Source: Desmodus rotundus (taxonomy: Eukaryota > Chordata > Mammalia > Chiroptera > Phyllostomidae). Taken from it: a stretch of DNA of 64,000 nucleotides. The notes beneath the pieces are model-generated. The model ran no database searches, was not told the DNA's origin, and was given only the letters and a program-made list of their open reading frames with translations. Of the stretch, positions 12,180-23,920 are shown piece by piece. Position 1 is the first letter of the stretch. The number at the start of each line of letters is the position of its first letter. The stretch spans positions 89,443,398 through 89,507,397 of the forward strand of contig NC_071398.1 of assembly GCF_022682495.2 (NCBI RefSeq), given 5' to 3'. The position numbers and the translations under genes were made by a program.

Positions 12180-12385
12180 CAGGAGCTGGACAGTGATTGA
12201 ATGGCTTTGCGTGCAGTTCCTTTGTTTAATTCTCAGAACACCTCACCCCACTACTATTCACTCCATCTTGCACCCGAGGAAACTCGGGCACTGAGTGTAG
12301 GTCACGACCCTGCCCGGCTACGGAACAGTGGAGTTGGGAATCAAAACTAGATTGTGCGAACCTACTGCGCCCGCGTCAGATCCTT
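12180..12385 (-). repeat. MIR SINE, reverse orientation
   Basis: Reversed MIR text: TTAATTCTCAGAACACCTCA, CTACTATTCACTCCATCTTG, GAGGAAACTCGGGCACTGAG, then GGTCACGACCCTGCCCGGCT. Confidence 0.65.
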
Positions 12386-12404
12386 TAATTTTAGAATGAA
12401 TGAC

Positions 12405-12680
12405 ACATTCACATGTCTCATAAATTTAAAAAGTGTAAAAAGGTATAAAATGAAAGGTCTCATTCCCACCTCCCTCCCCACCTGCCTTCACGAACCCCCC
12501 GTCACCAGTAACCACTTTTATTAGCTTTAGGGGTGCCCTTCAAGAGTTCTTATGCAATAGAACTGTATTCTTTACTTCGTTTGGTTTTATTTTGTCTTTT
12601 TAAAAAATTAGACTTCAGTTTGGGGGACGTTTTAGGCTCACAGCAAAACCGAGTGGTTAGTAACTGATAAATATTTGTAG
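12405..12680 (-). mobile_element. L1 LINE 3' UTR fragment, reverse orientation
   Basis: AAAAAGTGTAAAAAGGTATA and AAATGAAAGGTCTCATTCCC with the following C-rich block, then TTAGACTTCAGTTTGGGGGA and TTTTAGGCTCACAGCAAAAC, are the reversed L1M-type 3' region. Diverged. Confidence 0.6.
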
Positions 12681-12689
12681 AATGAATGA

Positions 12690-13930
12690 ACTTCAGGTCA
12701 TTAGGCAATTGCCTCCTTGTCCTTCAGATCAATTCCATCTTCCATTACAATGTTGCAAATGTTTTCAGTTTTGCTGGCCTTAAGTCAGAGTTGAGAAGAA
12801 GCAAACACCAGGATTGCCTCTGGACTAGGGGGCATGGCACTGTCGAGCAGACAAGTGAGGCGTCATCAGCTAGAGTCTGGAGGGGGTCCCTTTGTATGTT
12901 TTCCGTGGACCCTTCGACTGGCCATCAACAGAAACGGTACCTGGGCACCAGCCAGCCTTAGTCTGCAAACATCCTTGCGTACCATTTCCTGGTCCATGTC
13001 ACAGCTCAAATCTAAAGTCTGTGATCACTACTTTATATTCTGGTAACTTCTAAAGGGGTGAGTCAGGGAGGTGAATATGTGTGTTGTGGCATTATAGGCT
13101 GGTGGTAGAAAAGATTAGGGGGGAAAACAAATGGAATTTTGCCTCCATAGAATTAAACTGTTCCAAGAAGAGGAAGTGGAGTCACCCATTCAATTCCTGG
13201 ATAAACCCTGACCTTCTGACAGACTGCTGAATGCGGAGCTGTAACTGTCACCACACGCAATTCCTGATGAGCTACGCGCGGTGCTCAAAGGAATTCCAAG
13301 AACACAAAGGATGACGTTTGTTGTTACACAAGTTCGTGTTTCTGCATATTGGGAAAAAAGAGATCACAGAAGATGCTGCCACCTTCCTGGGCATGTTGTT
13401 TGGAACACAACGTATTCATTCTGATTCTGGGTCAATGGCATTGCCTTTTTTCCAAAACCTTTGCTTTCATAGGAAGAAAACTGACTCATGAGCTGCAGCA
13501 GAGAAGGTCAATGATTTGGCTTAATTACTTCTCCAGTGGTATGAGGAGAAGAAGCTCTGATACATAGAGACGGTTTTCTAGAAGAGAGTAAGTAAGCATG
13601 CATATGTTAACATATCACCTCCCTTCCCACAGAGGCCCTGAATGCGGAAAATAAAAGACTTGCTAGCTGTTGCCTCCTAATCAGCATTCGTATTTCAAAG
13701 ATTAAAAAGTGGCTTATTGTGAGAACTCCACAGTGTCAGGAGACTTCAGATGAAATAAGATTTGATATCGTTAAACAGAGCGCTTCCTCCCAGAAAGATC
13801 CTTTCAACATATATGCAGCTTCCTTAGACTTGCCTCTCCATTCCTTCCCCATCACAAGCTTATAGAACTCATTTGACGTGGCATGAATGGGTTTTTACTA
13901 CCTATCTGTATATGTAGCTTAACATATTGG
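12690..13930. other. unassigned DNA
   Basis: No gene or clear repeat recognised. Short open frames only. Confidence 0.5.
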
Positions 13931-13939
13931 TGTCCTCTC

Positions 13940-14160
13940 TGTGTCAGGCACAGCACAGGCTGCATGTGGATGTGGCCGAGAGCACAGATTCTGGGGGCAG
14001 ACAGCTGTGTGTCTCCTCCTAACGGTGGGAACTTGGGCCACTTACGTAACCTCTCTGAGATTTAGTGTTTTCATCTGTTAAGTTAGATCATTGGCATGGA
14101 TTAATGAAGCAATGGAGATAAAGCGTTTACTCTCTTCCCTGGTGCCTAGTTACCTTACCA
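13940..14160 (+). repeat. MIR SINE
   Basis: Forward MIR: GAGAGCACAGATTCTGGGGG, GGGAACTTGGGCCACTTACG, TAACCTCTCTGAGATTTAGT, TTTTCATCTGTTAAGTTAGA, then the 3' part with GGTGCCTAGTTACC. Confidence 0.8.
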
Positions 14161-14184
14161 GAAACAGCAGCTGTTATTACTATC

Positions 14185-14330
14185 AGTATTGCCGGGCACT
14201 GAAGAGAAGATAGGGCCCCTGCCCTCAACGACCCTAAAGTCCAGCGGTAAGATGAGACTCGGGCAATTACTAGGACAACCGAAAGTGCAAGGCAGCCTAT
14301 GACACCTGCTGCAGGTTATCTGAATGAGGT
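14185..14330 (-). repeat. L2 LINE 3' tail, reverse orientation
   Basis: TATTGCCGGGCACTGAAGAG, then GGGCCCCTGCCCTCAACGAC and CCTAAAGTCCAGCGGTAAGA, resembles the reversed L2 tail. It lies directly after a forward MIR. Confidence 0.5.
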
Positions 14331-14493
14331 AACTGTGTATCCGGCCAGAAACGCTGAAAGTTTCATGCAATAACAAATAGCACAGGATCATGCTTTCATT
14401 GCTATTGCAATATTAGTCCATCTTTTAGATTCATGAAAAATTTTGTCTTCTCTGGAAACTCGGGGCTAGGGTACACCTAGCCCCCTTCCTGAC

Positions 14494-14510
14494 TTTTTTT
14501 TTTTTTTTTT
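14494..14510. repeat. poly(T) tract
   Basis: Seventeen consecutive T bases. It could be the A-tail of an unrecognised minus-strand retroposon, but no body was identified. Confidence 0.8.
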
Positions 14511-15184
14511 GGTGCGTGGATGACATCTTTTTTCTAGTTAATTTCAGTTTGCTGCCATGTCCCTCGAGTCTACCAAATCATTCTAATGACTAAAATGCCA
14601 CCTGTGAGACGTATGGGGGCATCATGGGAGTAAGTAAGATATGTTCAGAGAGTATGAGAAGAGAGCAAATTCATAAAACAAGGATGGAACGCTCTGTCAG
14701 TTCTAGCCCCTGGGAAGCAAAAGCCAAGACAAAGTAAGGAGTATAGGAGATGGGAGAAAACACCTGTCACCTGTGAAAGGTAAAGGCAGAGGGAACAGAA
14801 GTAGGCAGAGAAGGCCTCCAGTTTGTGACGCACGTCAAACAGCTTCAGAAGGTGAGGGGGAAGGAAAGAGGAAGGAATTAGGCACTTCAGACTGTGGCGA
14901 AGTCTGAGAAAGTCTCCGCCAGCCCACTGGGGGATCCCCAGCTGCAGAATAATCAGGCTCCGCAGCCCCCACCGTGCTCTGTCCTTGCCTGGGAGCCTCC
15001 CCGTGGGTGAGGGCTCGGGCTGGATGTGGCAGTGGATTCCAAAAGTCCTCAGTTACCTGCGCTCCTTCCAGCAAATTCTGCCTGAAGGGAGGTCTGAGGG
15101 GTGCATCTCCATGGGGGCCACACAGATGGTCTAGGAAATGGGCGATCAGAGAAGAACTAAGAGTTCTCGGGTACTAAAGGAGTG

Positions 15185-15955
15185 ACTACTGAAATTAGAT
15201 ATTCAGTTGAAGAATTAAAAATTAAAGTTGAGAAAAATCTCTCAAAACACAGAATGAGTCAAAGAGATAGAAATATATGAAATTTTAAATGACACATTGC
15301 AAGAGGGATCCAAGAAAGCCATTATCCTATTAATAGGAGTCTCGGAAAAAAAAAATGGAGATAAGAAAATTGCATTATAAAGAGAAAAATTCCTGGAACT
15401 GAAAACTAGGTACAGTGTTCAGCCCAATGAATTTTAAAAAGACCTGCCCCTGGGTACCACAACCTCATAAAATCACCCAACACTAAAAAGAAAAGATCCC
15501 CAAAGCATTCAGAGAGATGCCAGCGTTCACCTACAAGGGAAAGAGAATCAGACTGTTATCAGACTTCTAAAGAATTATGCCGGATGCTAAAAAAGCAGGA
15601 GGTGGAGTACGTTAAAGACATTAAGGAAAATTATTTTATCCTAAAATTCTCTGCTTGGCTAATAATGAGAGAAGATAAAAGCATGAGAGCATTTTAAAAC
15701 ATGTGGTTTGCCAGCAACTTGTCTCAGTCACCGGAGGAGGTATTCCAGCAAAATTGGAATAAAAAAGAAAAAGGAAGACAGAGGAGTCAAAAACAGTTAA
15801 TTCAACCAAGGAAAACAGTGATGGGAATTTTCAGGGTGATATTCACAGCGGATCTAGAAAACCTAAGTCCCGGCTGGAGCAAGAAAGCAGACGGGACCAG
15901 GAGAGAAGTCTCGAAGGACTAAAACTTGTGATTGGAATTGTAGTAATTGAGGATA
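15185..15955 (+). mobile_element. Old L1 LINE 5'/ORF1-side fragment
   Basis: A-rich text in L1M-like order: AAAAATTCCTGGAACTGAAA, AGCCCAATGAATTTTAAAAA, ACCTCATAAAATCACCCAAC, AAAAGATCCCCAAAGCATTC, AATCAGACTGTTATCAGACT and ATTATTTTATCCTAAAATTC, then GGAGCAAGAAAGCAGACGGG. Open stretches are broken. The KARS1 pseudogene begins just after it, consistent with insertion in A-rich DNA. Confidence 0.55.
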
Positions 15956-16011
15956 TCCTAAAATCCTGAAATGCCCCCTGTTCTATCAGATAAGAGCAGT
16001 GCAAGAAAAGA

Positions 16012-17880
16012 CACTCTATGAGACACCTGTGGTGCTCTTTCAGGTCGGGCTCCCCGGGGAGATGGCTGCGGTACGGGGACTGAGGTGAATGTGGATGGCC
16101 GTGAGCCGAAACTGAGCACCAATGAGCAAAACAGAGGCCTGGCAGCTAAGAAGAAAGTAGCAGAGAAGGAGGCCAAGCAGAAGGGGCTCCGTGAGAAACA
16201 ACTAAGCCAGGCCAAGGCTGCTGCCACCAGCCTCACCACCAACAATGATGTGGGTGCCGAGGAAGAGTCGGGGGCCCAGACCAGTATATGGCTTTCAGCA
16301 GTCAAGTGGTCCACCAAGACAAGCCCCTTTGGATGTCTCACTCACTTGTTTTGTTCAAGAATACAGCCATCTGCAGCCTGGGGACCACCTGAGCGACATC
16401 CCCTTAAAGGTGGCAGGTAGGATCCACGCCAAAGGAGCTTCTGAGGAAAAGCTCATCTTCTATGACCTTCCAGGAAAGGGGGTCAAATTGCAAGTCATGG
16501 CCAATTCCAGGAATTATAAATCAGGAGAAGAATGTATTCCTATTAATAACAGACTCCATCAGGAGACATAATTGGAGTTCAGGGGAGTTCTGGGAAAACC
16601 AAGAGGGGTGAGTTCAGCATCACTCCCTATGAGATCACACTGCTGTCTCCCTGCTTGCCTCTGTTACCTCATCTGCACTTTGGCCTCCAAGAGGAAGAAA
16701 AAATACTGTCAGAAATAACTGGACTTGATCCTGAATGACTTTGTGAGGCAGCAATTGACCATCTGCTCTAAGATCATCACACATGTCAGAAGTTTCTTGG
16801 ATGAGTTGGGATTCCTAGTGCCTGGAACTCCCTTGGTGAGCATCATCCCAGGGGGAGCCATGGCCAAGCCTTTCCACCCCTACCACAAGGAGCTGGACAT
16901 GAATTTGTGTATGAGAATTGTTCCGGAACTCTACCAGGAGAGGCTGGTGGTTGGTGGCATTGACCGGGTTTATGACACCGGGTGCCAGTTCTATGATGAG
17001 GGAACCGATTTCACTCACGCTCCTGAGGTCACCACCTGTGCGTTCTGCATGGCCTCTGCAGACTGACATGTTCTCATGAAAATCACAGAGTGATGAAACA
17101 CATTATAGGCAGTTAATAATGTCGCCACTGTCCAGATGGCCCATACGAGAGATTGAGAAAGCCCTGGGAGAGAAGCTGCCAGAAACTAACTTCATGGAAA
17201 AGCTGTTGAATGCTCTCCACCTTGGGCCTCAGCCAGGCTCCGTGATAAGCTTGCTGGGGACTTCCTGGAAGTGACATGCGTCAATCCTACATTCTTCAGT
17301 GATCACTTGCAGATAATGAGCCCTTTGGCCAAATACCATCAATCTCAAGAGGTTCCGACGAAGCACTTTGAGCTGTTTGTCATGAAGAAGGAAATATGCA
17401 AAGCCCACACCAAGCTGAGTCACCCCAAGTGGCAGCAGCAGCTTTTTGAAGAAAAGGCCAAGGCCAAGGCTGCTGACGATGATGCAGCCATGGTCATTGA
17501 CGAAAACTTCTTCACTGCCCCGGACTACTCCTGCCCCCACAGATGGCTGGGGCTCCACCACCCACCCAGTCTCCATGTTTCTCGCAGACTCCAGTCCCAT
17601 CAAGGAAGTGCTTCTGTTTCCTGCCATGAAACCCGAAGACTAGAGGGAAAATGTAGCAACTGCTGATACACTGGCACTTTGTCTACAAGATAATCTTCGC
17701 AAGTCTCGCAACTGAGGCATCTTTGCATTTCTACCAAAGACAAGCACAGCAAGGGAATCCTTGTATGTCGCTGTCCATGTGACTGCCGCAGTTCAGTCAC
17801 GGGGAGAGAGGAAAGGGATTAAGAATTCCATTTATATCCCTCCTAACGAAATAATCTGTTTGTCTCTAAAAAAAAAAACA
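16012..17880 (+). pseudogene. KARS1: KARS1 (lysyl-tRNA synthetase) processed pseudogene
   Basis: The intact parent is the class II lysyl-tRNA synthetase, which charges tRNA-Lys; this copy cannot. In-frame pieces match the parent in order: the lysine-rich N-terminal extension (about 16085-16270, with EKEAKQK), the anticodon-binding OB region (about 16340-16570, with VAGRIHAK and [10 protein letters not shown]), the motif 1 and 2 regions (about 16725-17060, with [16 protein letters not shown] and [10 protein letters not shown]), and the C-terminal catalytic part (about 17270-17640, ending [12 protein letters not shown] in the parental frame). Exons are joined without introns. A start codon at 16062 is followed by a frameshift and an early stop, and several internal stretches are missing, for example around 16280-16320 and 17090-17240. 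The 3' UTR continues to an A-rich run at about 17868-17880. The 9-base string AAGAAAAGA occurs at 16003-16011 and 17881-17889, consistent with a target-site duplication from L1-driven retroposition, though it is A-rich. Parent identity is near certain; the exact edges are inferred. Confidence 0.95.
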
Positions 17881-17889
17881 AAGAAAAGA

Positions 17890-20500
17890 GAAATGGGGTG
17901 CAGTAAGAAGCAAACCCAAGTGTGATGTTGATTCAGGCAAATGACGCAGTGGGAAAAAGGAAACTGTATTTGGCTTTGAGGCTGGGAACAGTCTCTTTAC
18001 GGTGGCTCGAGAACCCTGCTATGGAACCCACAGACAATGAAAGTAATCCTGCTTTTCTCCTGGGCGGAGCGGTAAACTACATTCACATTGTTACCTGCAG
18101 GTAGGCACTGATCATTTCCAAATTTAGAGTCAATACACAAAGCAGGAATATTGGTGAAATTTCAGGACAAATTGTAATTTTCATGAATCTTTGGCAATGT
18201 ATGCTAATACATAGCTGACAGAGGGAAGGGTGGGGGTACGGGGGCGGGGAGACATGTAGAGGAAGGGCGAGGTCATTTTCCCAGTTGGAATGGTGCGGTA
18301 GGAGGTTGGTGGAAACAGGTGATTTAATTATCTTATTTAATGTCACAAAAGTAACTAATAAAAGACTTAAAATTAATACGAATACTAAGTATTGCGAAGC
18401 AGATGGGAAAGAAGAGGTTAATGTGAAATAAATTTTAATTTCCCATGGCTTAATTGATAAAACTATGTATTATAATTAGGATATAGAGTTAAAATTGTAG
18501 TAACTGTACTTGTGAAAATAACTAGCCAAAGAATTAAATACAGAAACAATGAAAAGAAGTGAAAAAACATCAAGAGCTGGCCATGGGCAATATCAGTTTT
18601 CTTGAGTTCTTCTGTATTATTTGACTTGTACCAAGAAGAATTATTGTTTTGATAATAAAAATTAAACACAAAGAAACACATTTTGAATTGTGTAAGGCAA
18701 TAGGGGCTGCCACTTTTGCTACAATTTTATAGCACATATGTTCTGGATGGGTAGGTTTTAAACTCTTTTATATTCTTTGTCCCTTCGGTGGGGCAGGAGA
18801 TTGTGTGACTCATTTATTCAATTCTTCCCTCCGCCCTCTCCCGCCCCAAGCTCTCTCTTAACACACACACTATGCCAGAATGAATAAGAAAATTGGCAGG
18901 ATTCTTAAGGAGACGCAAATAGAGTAGTCACCATTTTTAATTGCCTGTCATAATTAAGCTATTATTTCATGTCCAAAATAATACTGTGCAGACACCGGCA
19001 TATTGCGAGTGTTAACATTCGTAGTGACACGACAATCAGAAGAGCGTCCTGTCACCGCTGACGCGGACGTCATCCAGGGCTCAGGCCCGTTCGTTCTTCC
19101 CCGAGTCCCCTTTTAATGCTTGGCAGGACTCAGAAAAAAAAAATAGTACGGTTTTAATCTCACTTTTAGGTCAGGAGTCACCTTGGTAAGGGAAAAGGTT
19201 TCACACATAGAAAAATGGGAAGAATTCGACAGTGAACCCCCATAAACACACAATTCCCTAAGATTCTACCAGTAATATTTTCGGTGATTTGCTTTATGGG
19301 ACACCTGTCCATTCTGTGTTCATTCCAGCCTTTGTTTCTTAATTCTAGCCTTGGATCTTAGTGGGCTAATGAAGATTTTTTACTATAAAATCTAAATCTT
19401 CTATGTCGATGTTAGCGAGGAAACAACTAAAGATCTCAACGACAACCAGGGGCTAGACCAGTCTCTGTTAATGCTTCGGGGGAAGGAATTTTTAAATGAA
19501 GCATTTGTTTCTCACAGAATGTAACCATCTGTTCTTTCTGACGGGTTCTTTGACTCCTGTCATTTTTAACTACGTCTCTAAAATAGATTTTCCAGAGAAC
19601 TGCTTTCGGAATGATGAGGAAGAGTTCTTAGGAGAAATTCACCGACTCGAGTGACCGAAAACCGGAGGAGTAAGCAGGTGAAGCCATTCCTTAGCAAAAC
19701 AGCAACTACAGGTTTGGGCAAATGTCCAGAATGTGTCTCGCAACCACCCCAAAGTTTTCCACAATACATCACCAAATCTTGGAGGAGTCGAAAACTCTGA
19801 ATCCCTAAGAGGGAGACTCCCAACCTTGAGAATCAGATAACTATCTCAGCTCCGGGGGCTTTCTGAATTCCAAGATAATTCACATGCCCCAAGTGGCGTT
19901 CCTTCTTATTGACTGGATTTCACTTGGAGATTCGTTTCTGGGTTGAGTCCCTGTCAAGCACCTGGAGTTTTGCTACTTGGTTTACTTATTGAAAGGAGAT
20001 GTTGAGTTAGCGCTGGTCAAAATTTCAGGTGCAGAGGTAATGGAGCCGACGAAAGCTAACACGGCCACGTTTTGAACTGCAAACATAAGTAGTTTACATT
20101 CAACTCTGAAACAAGGGATGTCTATTCTTGGTGCCTTTGTTCACCTGCGCATCACCTCTGGGTGGGTGGCTAGGGGTGGAAGAGTGTGTTTGGGGAGTCC
20201 TAGGGAAGGTGGAATTAGCAAGTGGTTGGAGAAAACTTGATTTAAACAAAGGAAACTGAGGAATAATCCTGCCAGAAGGGGCGAAGAGGTCTAATCTGCA
20301 TGGCCAAGTGTATAGGAGCAGAAACAGGATCCTGGGACACATCAAAGAGGAGAAAGTAAAGACGAAAAGTAGGTAACAGTGTAGCAGAGATGTGGGAGCA
20401 ACACCTAAGTGAGTTAATACAGAACAAACGGAGAAGAGGCATCTCTGCATTCCGCTGGCAAATTCTCAAGGAATCGGGTACTAGCTGCTCAAGGCTGTCC
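17890..20500. other. unassigned DNA, AT-rich then mixed
   Basis: 18250-18700 is AT-rich. Around 19040-19090 there is a small cluster of CpGs with CRE-like words (GCTGACGCGGACGTCATCC), too short to be a CpG island. No gene recognised. Confidence 0.5.
18228..18249 (+). other. G-quadruplex motif (plus strand)
   Basis: Four G-runs of 3, 5, 5 and 4 bases separated by T, TAC and C. Such short loops favour a stable quadruplex. No promoter is visible nearby. Confidence 0.7.
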
Positions 20501-20504
20501 TGGG

Positions 20505-20870
20505 CAATAGGATATGACAAAATGAGATGAGTACTAGGGACGGCTGAAACACCTCCCAAGAAGCTGATCTGACCCACAGCTCCAAGGATGGACCCTCATT
20601 TGCTTAAGCCAATCAGCATAACCTATCACCTTAGCCATAGCCACTGGTTCAGAGAAGGCCTTGTGGTCTTGGGGAGAAAAGTACTCTCTCCTGGACAGTG
20701 TGTTCTGTGGCTGTGAAGCCTGGAACCGCTGCAGCCATGTTGACACCATGAGGAAGCGCAGCCTTCCCCATGACAGGCACAAACTTTGTGTCTTTGAGGG
20801 TAACATCAAACCACCGGATAAACTTCCCCCAAACTTTAAATGACCCCTGTACTTCACAAATGGGACCTCA
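20505..20870. repeat. probable old interspersed repeat, family unassigned
   Basis: The texture (AAGCCAATCAGCATAACCTA, CATAGCCACTGGTTCAGAGA, GAACCGCTGCAGCCATGTTG, ACACCATGAGGAAG) is familiar from an old mammalian non-coding repeat, but I cannot name the family. Short open frames on both strands look accidental. Confidence 0.3.
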
Positions 20871-21124
20871 TCATTAACTAGCTACAAATTGATAGCAGTG
20901 TTGGTGTGGCCCAGAAGGCATCCCTAGCCTAGCTAATGGTGCAAACTTTACCCTCTTATTAGAAAATAGTTTTCTATTGCATCCTCTGGCATGTAGACAA
21001 TGCCGAATTCAGATATAGGATGGAGAAAATCTCATTTCACCCAACACATATTATTGCTAAAAACCAGGGCTAGAAGCAAAGGTAGGATATCACATGTTTC
21101 TATTAGCAGGGTGCTGCCGGTGGT

Positions 21125-21153
21125 GGGGGTGGAGGGGGTGGAGGGGGTGGGGG
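21125..21153 (+). repeat. G-rich minisatellite with G-quadruplex motif
   Basis: Four runs of five G bases separated by TGGA, TGGA and T, inside a GGTGGAGG-type tandem array. It fits the canonical quadruplex pattern on the plus strand. Confidence 0.8.
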
Positions 21154-21934
21154 CGCAGTTGCAGCCATGAGAGGTAAGGAGGAGTTGAAGTAAAACATGT
21201 TATGGAGCACGTCTCTCCCATTCACCCTCTGCGACAGAGATAAAACACCTGAGCAGGTAGGGACACTGAGCAGCAAACTGGTTCCCTCACATTTTCTCAG
21301 CTACTCTTTCAAATTCTTTCTGTTTCCGACAGCCAGCAGCTGACAAGAGGCAGGGAGATGATACACTTCTCATCTGACTTTTCAGGGCAGAGGCAGCTGC
21401 CTAAAAGGGAAAATATTTGATAGTGTAATATTAGAACTGTGTTCTGATATTGACTTTTCTAAGGAGCCATTGTACCCCCAGATAGTTTCTCTCCACTCTG
21501 GGTAACTCTGCTCCCTTTTCCACTGTGGGGATATCCACCAACACAATCTTGCTGAGATGCCCAGAGGGTCTGCTCAATAAACTATCTGAGAAATGCTCAG
21601 GTACTAGCTGGGCAGAGAGGAGAAATTACCACCTGGAAGAAACGCAAACCGCCACTTCCTTAGTGTTTATTGCCAGGGTTGTGTGCCAGGCGAGGGCCTA
21701 CATTATCAGTGACACCCAGAAGCCCTTTCCTAAGGATCTGAAACCACTTTCAGAGATCAGACGAGGCATCATTCCGGCTAATAAACGAGGTCATAAAGCG
21801 AATACACTGATATCCAAGCAACCGCGGCGTGGGGGAAGATTGTGTTTTCTTTACGAACTAAGCGCATTAACTTTTATGGCAGCTGAGTTTCTCCCGAGAG
21901 CAGTAGTGTGTCTCATTTATCAAGACTCTGTGTT

Positions 21935-21952
21935 GTGTGTGTGTGTGTGTGT
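21935..21952. repeat. (GT)n microsatellite
   Basis: About nine GT units. They lie inside a 168-codon open frame and give it a CVCVCVC run, one reason to regard that frame as chance. Confidence 0.85.
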
Positions 21953-22224
21953 ACGTTGTGTTGCTGGGAGACAGAGAGTGAATAAATACGGTGCAAATTA
22001 CAAAGAGTGGCTCACCTTTGGGGAGGAATAAAGGAGATGGACAGGGTGACTGTGGGAAGGGAGCCGCCTCCTCGATGCCTGTGTCCTGCGGCCAGATCCT
22101 GCAGAGCGACTCAGAGGCATGAACGTAAACAGCGGAAAGGTCAGGGATTAGCCTCCAAGCAAATATCCAATGACTTCTAGGGCTTAGCCCAGGAGAACAT
22201 GGGCCAAGGCTATCACTGGGGTTA

Positions 22225-22520
22225 TTTATGCCCAAAGCACATAAGGAGGTAAACACGAGAGTCTCTGCCCTCCTGAGATTTACGCTGTGTGCAGGAAGGT
22301 ATATTGTGCACCAGAAAGTTGAGAGAGCGTGCCCAATGCGTCTGAGTGGCGAGGGCCAAAAAAGCTACAGTCCTCACGTTGCGGGAGCTCACAGGACTGC
22401 AGTGAGCTGGAAGAGGCGGTTTCTGAGCTGGGCTTCACAGAGAGAGTAGTGCTGAGTGGCTGGGTGGGTCAACGTGGGTAACGGGAAGTCAGAGAGGTAG
22501 AAGGAAAAGACAGATGAGGT
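22225..22520 (-). repeat. L2 LINE fragment, reverse orientation
   Basis: ATAAGGAGGTAAACACGAGA and GTCTCTGCCCTCCTGAGATT give the reversed L2 tail, followed by GAAGAGGCGGTTTCTGAGCT and GGGCTTCACAGAGAG, the usual continuation. Confidence 0.5.
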
Positions 22521-22529
22521 GGCTCCCTG

Positions 22530-23415
22530 TTGATTCTGGGAAGTCTGTGGACTCCCTGCATGCCCGCGAATTATTCCTTCATCTCTCATTTTTAAGCAAC
22601 AGTGTTGCACTCACATGTAAAAGAAGATGACTTGAGTGAATAAGACAAAGTACCAAGGAGGCCTTCTAGATACCGTCCTTAAATACAACAATTTTATTGT
22701 CAAGCCAGCTTTCTATTACTTCTGTGTGTGTGATTGCTTTCTCAGTGCACATGACATTAAAAGGGGGCGGGAGGGGCTATAGACTGCCATCCTGATCTTA
22801 GTCCTTCTCTAGAACTTAAGAATAGCAGTACATCCTCATGTGAGAATGGAGTTTGCTTTAAGCACAGTATAATTTTTTTTTTTTTTTACGTTTCCTGGAC
22901 ATTGACTTAGGAGGAGAGTTCAGGTCAGAAGTTAAATGGAGAAGCTGGTCATTGAGCACCAGGACAAAACCATTCCAACGCCAGTCTCTGCGGTCACCTG
23001 CCATATTGCCAATACAGGCCTCGGTGTCGTCGCATGGCCAGAGGGGAAAAAACGATCATATGGGAAATGGTGACTGCATCTGCCGTAAGTGTCAGAGAGT
23101 CTGGAGATCTTTCCTGGAATCGCTGAGTGGTTTCCATCTTCTTAATGAGCAACACCTCTTAGGAAGGCGGCAGTGATGCCATCGGGACCACAGAGTCCAA
23201 GTTCAATGTCAACTCCGCTGCTTTTAAGATCCTAATCTCCCCATCACTTGAAACGCTCAAGCCATGTGTACAAAGCTTCAGTGCTGATCTCCTCCTATTT
23301 GTTTCCTTCCTCAGCCACAGGGCAACCTCTGCTACCTCCCATGCTGGAGACACCACGTGTCTGTCCAGTGACCCAAGCCCGAAACACAGGCTCCTCTGTT
23401 GCTTTCTCTCTGCAG
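22530..23415. other. unassigned DNA
   Basis: Only a poly(T) tract at 22873-22887 stands out. A 140-codon minus-strand open frame (23159-23581) overlaps the L2 fragment and is not credible as a gene. Confidence 0.5.
22873..22887. repeat. poly(T) tract
   Basis: Fifteen T bases; no retroposon body recognised beside it. Confidence 0.75.
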
Positions 23416-23419
23416 TTCC

Positions 23420-23920
23420 CGCCCATCTCATTGCTACTCTCTTAGTATATCTCCTGTCCGTCCCTTTCACCCTGTTCCTATAGCTACCGCCACTGAGCAG
23501 GTTCTCACCACTGTGCAAATGGAAACTGGCCTCCTTTGCTCTCCTCCAACCTGTTCTCCATGATGAATCAGGAGCTATCATTCAAAAACACAATTTTGCT
23601 CATGTTACTCCCCTAGTTCAAATCTTTCCCTGCTTTCAGCATAGGGTTCAAACAATTTGGCTGGCATGCAAAAGTCTTGGTGGTCTGACCCCTGCCTACC
23701 TCATGAACCTTCTCTCTCACTGCCCCCGCCCCCCCACCCCCCGCCCCACTTCTTATCCCACAGTCCAGCCAGGCTGGATTATTTTCATGATCTCTGAATG
23801 CACCCTACTCCTTCCCGCTTCTCTGTCTTTGCCCAGGCTTCCTTGTATGGGCTGTTCTCTTAGAGACCACGTGTACCTGGCCCACAAAGCTCACCAGTTA
23901 TTTTAACAGAGTAAATGTCA
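23420..23920 (+). repeat. L2 LINE 3' region
   Basis: Forward L2 text: TTTTGCTCATGTTACTCCCC, TTTCCCTGCTTTCAGCATAG, AAGTCTTGGTGGTCTGACCC, CTGCCTACCTCATGAACCTT and TCTCTCTCACTGCCC, with a C-rich expansion in the middle. Translations in this region are not a gene. Confidence 0.65.
23723..23747 (-). other. C-rich run, G-quadruplex motif on minus strand
   Basis: C-runs of 5, 7, 6 and 4 bases separated by single bases, inside the L2 fragment. On the minus strand this is a canonical quadruplex pattern. Confidence 0.7.

Larger units (their letters stand above)
20875..22220. other. unassigned DNA
   Basis: It contains the G-rich minisatellite and the (GT)n tract. A 168-codon open frame (21525-22031, plus strand) runs through the (GT)n and shows no domain; treated as chance. 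Confidence 0.5.

Noticed and set aside
21525..22031. 168-codon open frame on the plus strand
   Set aside because: It runs through a (GT)n microsatellite, has no domain, and has no sign of coding bias.
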